Positions 46,206 through 55,562 of a stretch of 64,000 nucleotides of DNA are shown here, in pieces. A program made the translations under genes and the position numbers. Source of the DNA: CAVQBP01 sp963782475 (GTDB lineage Bacteria; Bacteroidota; Ignavibacteria; Ignavibacteriales; Ignavibacteriaceae); assembly GCA_963782475.1 (NCBI GenBank), contig CAWAJW010000012.1, positions 620,001 through 684,000 on the forward strand. Reading direction: 5' to 3'. Within the stretch, counting starts at the first letter, position 1, and the number at the start of each line of letters is the position of its first letter. The notes below the pieces were generated by a model. It did not search any database, was not told the DNA's origin, and was given only the letters and a program-made list of their open reading frames with translations.

Positions 46206-47147
46206 CTATTTTTTCTTTGAAAAATAATTCTTACCTACAAATATCTTTGTATGGAGGTTATTTGTTTTCCCGTTAAAATAAGCATCTGAATTTTGAGAAG
46301 AGTGAATTAAGTAATTTGTTGAATCAATATAAGCCGATAAAGTAACTGCGCCTAAAGCTGATGACTCAATGGTTAGAGTATAAGCAGCCCTGCTTAATAA
46401 TGATTCATCCGGGTTATTTACGAAATCAGAGCCAGATAAATGAGATAAAGTTCTAAGAAAATTTTCTGTTTTAGCTGAATCTATCTTAATCTTATTTATT
46501 GTCCAATGATTGGTTGTATCTTTTATTAATTGAAAAGAGCTGTCAGCTGGATAAGTGAAAGTTAACCTGTTCCAATGGGAATCATCATCATTTACAAGAG
46601 TATTATTTCTAAAATAATCCGGTTTTTGATTAAATGTAAACTCAAGAAAACCATTTACTTCATAAACATTTTTATCGCCTTTTACTCTTACATAAGTCAG
46701 CATAGTTCTAGGTTGCTGATAAGAAAATTTTCCAATCGTTATATCAAGTGTAATATTATTTCCTTCAAACACTTTTACTCTTGTACCGGAAGTATCGACT
46801 TTAAATTCGCTCCATTTATTCTCATCCTGTGCAGCAACACTGTTTGCTTTTATTTCGGAAAGCTGCATTAAAAGATTTTTTATCTTTGAATTCTCGGCTG
46901 GTACAGAATTATCATTTGATAACCGGATTTCCCAATTTTTGCCTTCTTTAAATATTTTTACTTCTTTGTGGTTATCGGCTTTAGGATAAATGCTGATAGA
47001 AGTTACTTTGGAAGTATCAATATTTACGATATCGCTTTTAAATGATCGCTCTTCCCGGGAAGAGTCATAATAGATATAAACTGCTGCTAATACTAAAAGC
47101 GCGGCAAAAATAACTGCAAGAGTTTTTGAAGAAATCTTATTAAACAT
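46206..47147 (-). CDS. DUF4340 membrane-anchored protein, last gene of the gld-type ABC operon
   Basis: 313 aa. One N-terminal membrane helix (TLAVIFAALLVLAAVYIYY, about 9-27) and then a periplasmic domain with the DUF4340 pattern: VTSISIYPK, WEIRLSNDNSVPAENSKIKN, DITIGKFSYQQPRTMLTYVR and VNGFLEFTFNQKPDYFRNNT. DUF4340 genes routinely follow gldG-like genes and are thought to work with the ABC complex; the role is unknown. Its ATG overlaps the repaired end of gldG by 8 nt, a tight coupling that supports my reading of the gldG frameshift. Confidence 0.87.
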   Translation of the reverse strand: MFNKISSKTLAVIFAALLVLAAVYIYYDSSREERSFKSDIVNIDTSKVTSISIYPKADNHKEVKIFKEGKNWEIRLSNDNSVPAENSKIKNLLMQLSEIKANSVAAQDENKWSEFKVDTSGTRVKVFEGNNITLDITIGKFSYQQPRTMLTYVRVKGDKNVYEVNGFLEFTFNQKPDYFRNNTLVNDDDSHWNRLTFTYPADSSFQLIKDTTNHWTINKIKIDSAKTENFLRTLSHLSGSDFVNNPDESLLSRAAYTLTIESSALGAVTLSAYIDSTNYLIHSSQNSDAYFNGKTNNLHTKIFVGKNYFSKKK

Positions 47148-48664
47148 AATCTTCGGTCATCCATTTGTTTCTTAGTTTTCTTCTGAATTGATAACGAATA
47201 ATCCCAAATCCTATAATTAAGAATAATTGGTAAGAGGAAATTAAGATATTTTAGAAAAGTTTTGGTCCCTTCTTCCAAATTTGGATCAATTGGACGAGAG
47301 CTGATACCTTTTGTTCTCAATGCAATAAGTCCTGTATCATCGGAAAGCCAATCAATTGAATTAGCCATTAAATTAATATTATCATCTTCAAGTCTTTGAG
47401 CCTGTTGACCGGCGCCATTTACTGCAAAATCTCCATCACCGAAAACTACCATTTTAGAATAAGTGTTATCCACAATTTTTCCATCGACAGCAACAGCAAC
47501 TGGAAGGGAGGAAACAGGGAAATCACTTTTTGTCCATTGTTTAGTGACACTAAAATAAACAGGCGGTTTTTCAACACCTGTGTTTTTTGATGTCAATGCT
47601 AATTTTACTATGTGAAGTGAGGAATCAGCTGGAGAGATTTTGATAGGGCTGGCAAATGGGAATATTACTGATTCAATGCCTTTAGTTATCGGATGATCAG
47701 CAAACTTGGTTATTATGGGCAAATAAGGAAATTTAACCGGTGTGTTCATGACAAACATCCCGTTTTGCTGGCGAACCATTACATTTCCTGAATTTGCATC
47801 CAGCACGAATTCATCCTGCACATCAATACCTTTCTTCTTCAGCCAATCTTCAAACCCGGTATAAACGCTTGAACCAGTAGCATTTGAAAAATTCCCTTTA
47901 ACCCTGTTTAATGCTAATAATATTCTCCCCCCTTTTTTCATATAGTCATCAAGCTGTTTAAAATATTGAGGGTTAACAGTATCTGCAGGAGAAATTATTA
48001 CAAGAGTTTTAAACTTAATAGGAATTCCTGTTGTATCATTAAATTTGAAAGTTTCTACATCATACATTACAGAGAGCTGGGTTTGCAATTGAGGTAATTC
48101 CGAAAGTGTAGGTTCCCCGTCACCCTGTAAAAAAGCAATTTTAGTTTTTTCTTTTAATGTCAATTTTTTAATATTAGATGATAAGGCATATTCCATTGCT
48201 GAGCCCGGCTGGATAAAAGGAATAGTTTCTTTTTTCTCTCCATACTGAAGCACAGCACCCAAATAAGCACGCTGTTGTTTCATCTGATCCCGTTCACGTA
48301 CATTTATCATGATAGGCTGAACACCTGCCTGCTGGGCTTCCATTTCTGTTTCTTGATCTTTGTTCGGATTGATAAATTGATAAACAATTTTACCTCCGGA
48401 AGCATTTTCATATTCAATCAGCATATCTTTAAAATCTTGTTTTACCTTTGCAACATTCGGGGGTAAATCTTCGGAGAAATAGGCAGAAATGGTTACCGGT
48501 TCATTTAAAGATTTTAGAATATTCTTTGTTGCTGTGCTTAAAGTATATTCCTGATCGGCTGTAAAATCAAGCCTGACAAAAAAGCGGTATGCAAAAAAGT
48601 TTATAATTATTAAAATTCCGAAAATTAAAAGGAGACCTGTAATGACTTTTTTCTTTGTTAACAT
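47140..48664 (-). pseudogene. gldG: GldG-like ABC-transporter substrate/auxiliary protein, one-base frameshift near C-terminus
   Basis: One N-terminal helix (GLLLIFGILIIINFFAYRF), then the GldG/ABC_transp_aux domain: EYTLSTATKNILKSLNEPV, NPNKDQETEMEAQQAGVQPI, AFLQGDGEPTLSEL, and ADTVNPQYFKQLDDYMKKGG. Near 47217-47218 one extra base shifts the frame inside the last helix. Reading across it gives LPIILIIGFGIIRYQF and the standard end KLRNKWMTEDYV, stop at 47140, about 507 aa; the uncorrected frame runs on nonsensically to 47093. Works with the GldA ATPase and GldF permease. The break looks like a sequencing indel. Confidence 0.83.
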
Positions 48665-48670
48665 AATAAT

Positions 48671-49399
48671 TCAATCGACAATATTTCTTTTTGATAACAT
48701 TGTCTCAGCAAGTATTAACCCGAAGAAAGAGATGCTGAGAAAATAAATTATATCTTTGGAATCAATTACTCCCCGCGAAATTGATTCAAAGTGAGTAGAT
48801 AAATTTAGATAATTTAATATTTCGCCAATTATCCCTGTAAAATCATTTGCAAGGGTGCTGAAAATAATAAGGAAGAAAACCCCGATAAGAAGGGATAATA
48901 GAAATGCTACAATTTGGTTATTTGTTACACTGCTGGCAAAAAGACCAATACTTATGTATACCATACTCATTAAAATCAAACCAAGGTAACCGCATAAAAC
49001 AGCACCATTATCAATAGGACCAATAGAAGCAACGGTAATATAATATGGTAATGTAAGAACCAATGCTATGGCAATTAAAAGCAGACATGCTAAAAATTTT
49101 CCAATTACTATTTCCCAATCCGTAACTGCTTTTGTTAAAAGAAGCTCGATCGTTCCGGATTTATTTTCTTCCGCAATCATTCTCATTGTTAATGCAGGAA
49201 TGAAAAAGAAAAGTGTCCAGTAAGCAACAGAAAAAAAAGGCTGCAGGGTGGCTTGACCGATAAAAAATACATCGGTGCCGAAAAGCCAAGTGAAAAATCC
49301 GCTCAATCCGAGAAAAACAACTATTAGAATATAAGCGGTCAATGAATCAAAAAATGATTTGAGCTCCCTTTTTGAAATTATCCAAATTTTTTTAGCCAT
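48671..49399 (-). CDS. gldF: GldF-like ABC transporter permease
   Basis: 242 aa, six hydrophobic segments, ABC2_membrane type. ISKRELKSFFDSLTAYILIV at the N-terminus and the conserved LTMRMIAEENKSGTIELLLT (about 72-92) are markers of the GldF/NosY group. It would form the membrane channel for the ATPase encoded upstream and the GldG protein downstream, with which it is spaced by 25 and 6 nt. In gliding Bacteroidota these genes are needed for motility; non-gliding FCB members also carry them. Confidence 0.87.
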   Translation of the reverse strand: MAKKIWIISKRELKSFFDSLTAYILIVVFLGLSGFFTWLFGTDVFFIGQATLQPFFSVAYWTLFFFIPALTMRMIAEENKSGTIELLLTKAVTDWEIVIGKFLACLLLIAIALVLTLPYYITVASIGPIDNGAVLCGYLGLILMSMVYISIGLFASSVTNNQIVAFLLSLLIGVFFLIIFSTLANDFTGIIGEILNYLNLSTHFESISRGVIDSKDIIYFLSISFFGLILAETMLSKRNIVD

Positions 49400-49424
49400 A
49401 TTTCAAATAATTGTAATTTTTGAT

Positions 49425-50354
49425 TTAAGTTGTCAATTCTCTAAAGATGTCTTCAAGTTTAGTTTCAATGGGCGTCAGCTCGGTTAAAATCCAATTCTTT
49501 TGAACGCACATTTGAAAAACAGCACGTCTTGAAGATTGACCGTTTTTACTTTCAATCAAGAAAGTATTAAAACTATCTTTAACCGGCGAAACCATTGCAA
49601 TCGATTCAATTGATTTTAAGGTTTCAATAGTAAAATCTCTATTTGCAACTTCATCCAGCTGTATCCTAATTACTTCTTCACCTTGAGCTTGTTTTCTTAA
49701 TAATTCAGGAGTTCCGTCCGCGACTATCTTTCCTTTATTAATTATTAAAATTCTGTCGCAGATAGCTTCAACTTCCGGAAGAATATGTGTACTTAGTATA
49801 ACAGTTCTTTCCCTGCCGAGCTCTCTTATAAGTTTTCTTATTTCAATTATCTGGTTGGGATCCAATCCGCTTGTAGGTTCATCAAAAATTAATATTTCTG
49901 GATTATGAATCATTGCCTGCGCAAGTCCTACTCTTTGCCTATAGCCTTTTGAAAGCTCTCCGATATTTTTATGTTTTTCATCATTAAGTCCGCAAACCAG
50001 GACCATCTCTCCAATTCTGTTTTGAATATTATTTTTAGGTACTCCCTGAAGTTCAGCTGTAAAAGCTAAATATTCAAGTACGGGCATATCTAAATAAAGC
50101 GGGTTATTTTCTGGCAAATAGCCGATTTTGGTTTTTATTTCATTTTGATCTTCATGAATTGAGAGGTTGCCCACTTTAATATCTCCTTCAGTTGGGGCCA
50201 TAAAGCAGGTTAGAATTTTCATAGTTGTGGTTTTTCCTGCACCATTCGGTCCCAGAAAACCAAGTATTTCACCCGTGTGAACCTGGAAAGAGATTGTATC
50301 AACAGCTTTTTGATTTCCGTAGCTCTTAGTAAGGTTTTCAACAGCAATATTCAT
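49425..50354 (-). CDS. gldA: GldA-like ABC transporter ATP-binding protein
   Basis: 309 aa. Walker A GPNGAGKTTT near residues 35-44, Q-loop GYLPENNPLY, ABC signature LSKGYRQRVGLAQ, Walker B EILIFDEPTSGLD, and the STHILPEVEAICD switch. The last 80 residues form the CcmA/GldA-type tail (EDIFRELTT). It energises the GldF/GldG complex encoded directly downstream on the minus strand. First gene of the four-gene operon; the 620 bases upstream hold no other clear gene. Confidence 0.88.
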   Translation of the reverse strand: MNIAVENLTKSYGNQKAVDTISFQVHTGEILGFLGPNGAGKTTTMKILTCFMAPTEGDIKVGNLSIHEDQNEIKTKIGYLPENNPLYLDMPVLEYLAFTAELQGVPKNNIQNRIGEMVLVCGLNDEKHKNIGELSKGYRQRVGLAQAMIHNPEILIFDEPTSGLDPNQIIEIRKLIRELGRERTVILSTHILPEVEAICDRILIINKGKIVADGTPELLRKQAQGEEVIRIQLDEVANRDFTIETLKSIESIAMVSPVKDSFNTFLIESKNGQSSRRAVFQMCVQKNWILTELTPIETKLEDIFRELTT

Positions 50355-50975
50355 TTTGTTTTAATCCGGCTGGGATAATAAATCATTAAATTTTAATCTT
50401 TTTTGACGAATGGATATTTCAAAAGGTTCCCTTTAAAATAACTTTTTTAAAAATATTTATATTCCGGTAAATAAAAACTTTTTCATTCTATAGACTGTAA
50501 TTATTTTTCCAATCAATCTTAATTTAAAGTTTAACAGAACATTACTAGAACAAAATTGGTTTTGAAAATTCTTGTTGCTATTAAATTTCAATTACCGGCT
50601 TAAAATCAATATTTTATTAAAAATATGAAGTATTTATTAACTGCTTTAAATTTTATTTTTCTATTATTAATTGCAGGCATAATTGATCTGGAACATAAAT
50701 TTACTGGTTCAGGCCTTTAGTTTTTTGGAGTACCCTTATATAATTACATTAAAAATGATAATGTCTATTTTAGAGCTAAATTTAGCGAAATGAATCTAAG
50801 AACCGGAGTAGGTTTTATTTCCCAAAAATAAGCTTTTATAAAAATTTAAAGTGATAATAAAACATTTTAGAAAAATTCCTTTGAAATAAAAAAATTCTTT
50901 TATTATATTGCAAAGTCTAATATTGCCATCTTCTATTTCAAAATAAAATAAGTAATTTTAAAAAATTTCAAGGTA
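50355..50975. other. AT-rich intergenic region between gldA and M23 gene
   Basis: About 620 bases between divergent genes, presumably with promoters for both. The only coding-like item is the short interrupted frame at 50625-50831. No hairpin with T-run, tRNA or repeat was recognised. Confidence 0.45.
50625..50831 (+). pseudogene. Possible small secreted or membrane protein with in-frame TAG
   Basis: A 69-codon frame starts MKYLLTALNFIFLLLIAG, signal-peptide-like, and meets TAG at 50718-50720; the same frame then continues 36 codons (FFGVPLYNYIKNDNVYFRAK and on) to TAA. Protein-like composition on both sides suggests one small protein broken by a nonsense change or a base-call error. No family is recognised. 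No strong ribosome site is visible. Low confidence. Confidence 0.25.
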
Positions 50976-51877
50976 TTGATGTCATTTTTTCAGTTTTTAA
51001 AAATCGACCAGTCGAAAAATTATAATTCAAAAACAATATTAATAATATTAGTAATATTTAGCTTGATATTTGGCGGATATAGTATTTATACGATTATAGG
51101 CTCTCCAGACAGCGATATTCAATCCTTGCGCACAGAAAATAAATCATTAAAAAAAGAATTAAGGCAATAATAGTTGATTACAAAAAAATGTCCAGCAAAA
51201 TAGATAGTTTAGCTAAAACAAATAATGATTTAAGATTGGCAGTTAATTTACATCCCTTATCGGAAGATGAGCTTAAAGTAGGTGTTGGAGGAGGATATTT
51301 TGATAATTCAATCGATTTTTTATCTAATGATGCAGAAGATGAGCTTAATAAAGCAACATCCTTTGTTGATGAAATATCAAGAAAAATTGAATTTGAAAAA
51401 TCACAATTCTTAGAAATTTCGAAGCAATTGAATGAAAATAGAAAATTAAGTCTTTGTATTCCAGCAATAAAACCTTGTTTGGGTGCAATTTCAGATGGTT
51501 TTGGGATGAGAGTGCATCCCATTCTTCATATAAGAAGAATGCATGAAGGTATAGATATAATTGCGGATGTTGGCTCTCCGGTTTATGCTACTGGAAATGG
51601 TATTGTATCTTTTGTAGGCAGGCGAGGAGGGTATGGTTTAACAGTTGAGCTAGATCACGGGTATGGATTTCGTACAGTTTATGCTCATTTATCAAAAACA
51701 TTAGTAAAAGAAGGACAGAAAATAAAAAGGGGAAGTCTAATTGCAAAAACAGGTGATTCCGGATTATCAACCGGCCCTCACTTGCACTATGAAGTAGAAC
51801 ACAATGGTGTAAAAGAAAATCCAGAAGGATTTTTCTTTGATAATGTGGGGTTTTTTGAATTAACTGCAAAAAAATAA
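50976..51877 (+). pseudogene. M23 family metallopeptidase (peptidoglycan endopeptidase), one-base frameshift
   Basis: Two frames join to about 300 aa. Part one (to about 51165) has an N-terminal helix (ILIILVIFSLIFGGYSIYTI) and the start of a coiled coil (LRTENKSLKKELRQ). After one missing base between 51165 and 51175, part two continues the coiled coil (VDYKKMSSKIDSLAKTNNDL) and ends in a LytM/M23 domain: GFGMRVHPILHIRRMHEGID, GYGLTVELDHGYGFRTVYAH and GLSTGPHLHYEVEHNG, with all zinc ligands (HxxxD and HLH). It cuts peptide cross-links in the cell wall from the membrane. Whole-length 3n+2 fits a single deletion. Confidence 0.8.
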
Positions 51878-52086
51878 GAAAAAAGCGCTATTTCTCATCT
51901 TTTTAAATATTAGGGATTGAAAAAATTTAGAAGGGTAAAAATTTCCTCTTTTTTATATAAAATAATTTTATTATTTTTAAAGCTGTTTAAATTTTATATA
52001 AATTTTAGCGGGAACAAAACTAAATTTCAACACGTCTATTAGTATAATGTTTTTTAATTATAAATCAAAATAGGAGATGGAGAAAA

Positions 52087-52943
52087 TTGAAAATAACTAA
52101 GCAATTCACAAATAGAGAAAGTAAATCGTTAGATCAGTATTTGCAAGAAATTGGTAAAGTTGACCTTCTAACTCCTGACCAAGAAATAGAATTAGCAATT
52201 CGCATTAAGAAAGGTGATAAAAAAGCTTTGGAAGCACTAACAAAAGCAAATCTTAGATTCGTTGTTAGTGTCGCAAAACAATTTCAAAACCAGGGATTAT
52301 CTTTAGGCGATTTAATTAATGAAGGTAATCTTGGATTAATTAAAGCTGCTCAAAAATTTGACGAAACCCGGGGATTTAAATTTATTTCTTATGCAGTATG
52401 GTGGATTAGACAATCAATCATGCAGGCTATTGCTGACCAATCGCGTATGGTTAGGTTACCATTAAACCGAGTTGGATCTTTAAGTAAAATCGGTAAAGCT
52501 TATCGTGACTTGAACAGGAATATGAAAGAACCCCCACTACTACTGAGCTTGCTTCAATTCTCGATATGAGTGCAGACGATGTTGCATATGCTTTGCAAAT
52601 TTCAGGAAGACATGTTTCAATGGATGCTCCATTTTCCGGAGATGATGATAAAAACAGCTTGATTGATGTTCTTCCTAATGACGAACAGCCTTCTCCTGAT
52701 GGTAATCTAATGACTGAATCATTGAAAAACGAAGTGGCTAATATACTTTCGGGTTTAACCGAAAAGGAAGCTGAAGTTATCAGGCTTTATTTCGGTATCG
52801 GAGGTGAACGCTCTGCAACTCTGGAAGAGATTGGAGAAAGATTTAACCTTACCAGAGAAAGAGTAAGACAAATAAAAGAAAAAGCAATCAGAAACTTAAG
52901 ACATTCTCCCCAAAGCAAAAGGCTGAAAGCTTATTTAGGATAA
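52087..52943 (+). pseudogene. rpoD: Primary sigma factor (RpoD/SigA, Bacteroidota type), frameshift in a C-tract
   Basis: Starts with TTG after a good AGGAG site; no ATG fits. About 285 aa when joined, the usual short form in FCB bacteria. Region 1.2 is LDQYLQEIGKVDLLTPDQE, region 2 ANLRFVVSVAKQFQNQG with DLINEGNLGLIKAAQKFDE and RGFKFISYAVWWIRQSI, region 3 after the break (ELASILDMSADDVAYALQIS), region 4 LEEIGERFNLTRERVRQIKE. The C-tract 52531-52535 shifts the frame between regions 3.0 and 3.1. An intact primary sigma factor is essential, so the indel is probably an error. A strong terminator follows. Confidence 0.88.
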
Positions 52944-52964
52944 TTTTATCAATAAATTATTTTT

Positions 52965-52995
52965 AAAACCGCTCTTTCCGGAGCGGTTTTTTTTT
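52965..52995 (+). terminator. Rho-independent terminator after rpoD
   Basis: A perfect 10-bp stem, AAAACCGCTC (52965-52974) with GAGCGGTTTT (52981-52990), has a 6-base loop and runs into a total of nine T ending at 52995. Confidence 0.93.
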
Positions 52996-53091
52996 GCAAT
53001 TGTGAAATAGTATCTTCTTTTATTAAATGCCCGCATTTGCAGTTCTTCATATCTGCTTTCAAAAAAAACGTAATGTAATTAGTAAGCATTC

Positions 53092-54279
53092 TTAGTTAAA
53101 AAGGTTAGAAATAATTTCATATGCACCAATATAAGTACCAATTAAACTTCCCAGGCCGGTGAGAATAAACACCAAAAGTATTTTTAATAATTTATTTTTC
53201 CACCACATTTTTACTTTTCGTATATCATCCGAAACAGTTTGAAATTCTTTAACTAAAGGGGGTTGGAAATATGCTTGTACAAATGCGGCGACATAACCTG
53301 CACCGATTAATGGACTTAAGCTTGTAATCGGAGCAGCAAAGAAAGAAGCTATTATTGTAATAGGATGCGCCAGGGCAAAAATTGCCCCTATGGAACAAGG
53401 AATTCCATTTGCAAGGATCCAATATATTACATTATCTTGTGCAGCCGAAAAACCTTTAATGTAGCCGATTAGTATAATTGAAGCAATAATTAAAACGGGT
53501 ATTCCCCAGCCGATAATTTTAAATGCCCGTGAAGATGGCGGAATATGTTCAAGCTTATTTAAATCTATTTCTCTTTTCTTCTCCAGTTCTCTGCAAATTC
53601 CATTCACGTGCCCCGCTCCGACTACCGCTACAATTTTTTTACCTGCGGTAGCTTCAATTTTTTTACTGAGATAGATATCACGTTCATCAATTAAAACTTT
53701 TTTCAAAACGGGAAGAGATTTTCCTAATTCTTCAATCATTTCAGAAAGAACATCTTTCTCCTTTAATTCTTGAAGTTTTTCTTCGGTCAATTCTATTTTA
53801 TCGAATAATCCGGCAAACCCTGAACTAAACAATTTAAATTTCTGCCAAAAGGACATTGAATTCCATGCTCTTCTAATAGTAATTCTAATCTCTCTATCAC
53901 AAAGTGAAATATCTAATCCCAGTTTTTTTGCCGTATTAATAGCATTCAGCATTTCAATGCCCGGTAAAACTCCTAACTTCTCACCTAATTTTTTCTGGTA
54001 AGATGATAAAATAATATTTACAAAGAGTGTAGTTAATTGCTTTTCTTTTATTACAGCTATAACATCCAGTGATTCCCATCTATTTTTCTCTGCAAGAGCT
54101 TTATATCTTTGTGCATCCAATTCAATACATACACAATCCGGCATTTCATTCTCGATAACTTCTTGAACAAGATTTGCTGATTGTTTTGAAATATGTGCTG
54201 TACCGATGACAATAATTTCTTTTTCATTATTATTTATTATAACAACATCAGCAGGATAATTTCGCAGGTTTTGTTTCAT
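53092..54279 (-). CDS. TraB/PrgY-family membrane protein
   Basis: 395 aa. The N-terminal domain has the TraB/GumN core IIVIGTAHISKQSANLVQEV, the CIELDAQRYKAL segment, the CDREIRITIRRAW helix region and VVGAGHVNGI before the membrane part. The C-terminal 150 residues contain about four membrane helices (IGWGIPVLIIASIILIGYIK, GIPCSIGAIFALAHPITIIA and others). Related to PrgY pheromone-shutdown and eukaryotic TRABD proteins, which may be metalloproteases; the function in free-living bacteria is unknown. Convergent with rpoD, single gene. Confidence 0.88.
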   Translation of the reverse strand: MKQNLRNYPADVVIINNNEKEIIVIGTAHISKQSANLVQEVIENEMPDCVCIELDAQRYKALAEKNRWESLDVIAVIKEKQLTTLFVNIILSSYQKKLGEKLGVLPGIEMLNAINTAKKLGLDISLCDREIRITIRRAWNSMSFWQKFKLFSSGFAGLFDKIELTEEKLQELKEKDVLSEMIEELGKSLPVLKKVLIDERDIYLSKKIEATAGKKIVAVVGAGHVNGICRELEKKREIDLNKLEHIPPSSRAFKIIGWGIPVLIIASIILIGYIKGFSAAQDNVIYWILANGIPCSIGAIFALAHPITIIASFFAAPITSLSPLIGAGYVAAFVQAYFQPPLVKEFQTVSDDIRKVKMWWKNKLLKILLVFILTGLGSLIGTYIGAYEIISNLFN

Positions 54280-54482
54280 ATAGCTTTATTACTGAATAAA
54301 ATATTTGGTAAATATAAGAATTTCTTAACTATAAAATAATTTAATATAGATTATTGCACATAGAATGTCTACTGCAAGAGATTTTCAAATTCATATTGGC
54401 TTTATCATGTTGGAATTTTTTTTTATATATGAGAGTTGAAATTTTATCAATTAAATTATTGTTATGGAATTAAGGGAGAAGT

Positions 54483-55422
54483 ATGAATTCTAAATATTAT
54501 TTTTTCTTGCTTGGGTTTATAACTGCATCTACGATATTGATAATTACCAGTTTTCTATTTTTAACTGATAGTAAAGTTATTGGAAAGTCCGAAGATTTTC
54601 CGCAAGGCTATAGAATAATTTCACCTCAAATTCCAGATAATTTATCTTTTGCCGGTGAAAAAGTGCCGTTAAAAAATTTTGAAGTATATGAAAGAATTGA
54701 CAGGGAATTTTTGGTAAATACATACTGGCATTCCGCCACAATTTTATCGTTAAAAAAAATGAATAGATGGTTCCCTGTTATTGAGCCGATACTTAAAAGA
54801 ATACAATGTTCCTGATGATTTTAAGTATGTAGCAGTAATTGAAAGTGGGCTGGCTAATGTTATTTCACCTGTAGGTGCAACTGGTTTCTGGCAACTGACT
54901 GAAGATGCCGCTGAAAAGTATGGTCTTGAAGTTAATTCCCAGGTGGATGAGAGATATAATATTGAAAAATCAACCGAGGCAGCATGCAAGTATTTTCTGG
55001 ATGCTTATGCAGAATTTAAAACCTGGACAATGGCCGCGGCATCTTACAACTTTGGAACCAATGGAATCGAAAAACAAATTGCCAAACAAAAAACAACTAA
55101 TTATTATAACCTGGTTTTTGGAGATGAAACTTCAAGATATATTGCAAGAATCGTTGCAGTAAAAGAAATATTAAATAATCCGAAGCGATATGGATTCGAT
55201 ATAAAAGCTGAAGATTTATATCCGCCGCTTTTAACCACTTCGATGGATATTAATTATTCAATCCGTAATCTTGCAAATTTTGCAATTAAAAATGGAATAA
55301 ATTATAAAATATTAAAAATGTATAATCCTTGGTTAAGAGATACAACCTTGGCTGATAAAAATAATAAGATTTATGTTCTTAAGATGCCTGAAAAAGGGAG
55401 CATAAAGGTAATTGATGAATAA
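54483..55422 (+). pseudogene. Lytic transglycosylase (MltD/SLT-type), one-base frameshift
   Basis: Two frames join to about 312 aa. The first part has an N-terminal helix (FFLLGFITASTILIITSFLF) and FPVIEPILK; an A-run at 54795-54798 is one base too long, after which the frame continues EYNVPDDFKYVAVIESGLAN. That contains the catalytic Glu of GH23 enzymes, followed by SPVGATGFWQLTEDAAEKYG and MAAASYNFGTNGI. The C-terminal part (about 240-312) resembles a LysM-like or linker region. It cleaves the glycan strands of peptidoglycan. Length 3n+1 fits one extra base. Confidence 0.82.
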
Positions 55423-55562
55423 TATCTGCTGAACGGAAAACGAATTACAAATTTTATCCCTACTTTATTAAATAAATATAGATAAAGTTAAATTTCTTTT
55501 TCAAAATTATATAAGAAGATTAAACATAAAGTAAAGTTTTAAGCTGTTTACCTATCCCTTTA

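Noticed and set aside
52525..52570. Programmed ribosomal frameshift in rpoD
   Set aside because: No classic slippery site with downstream structure was recognised, and many other genes here have single indels, so an error is more likely.
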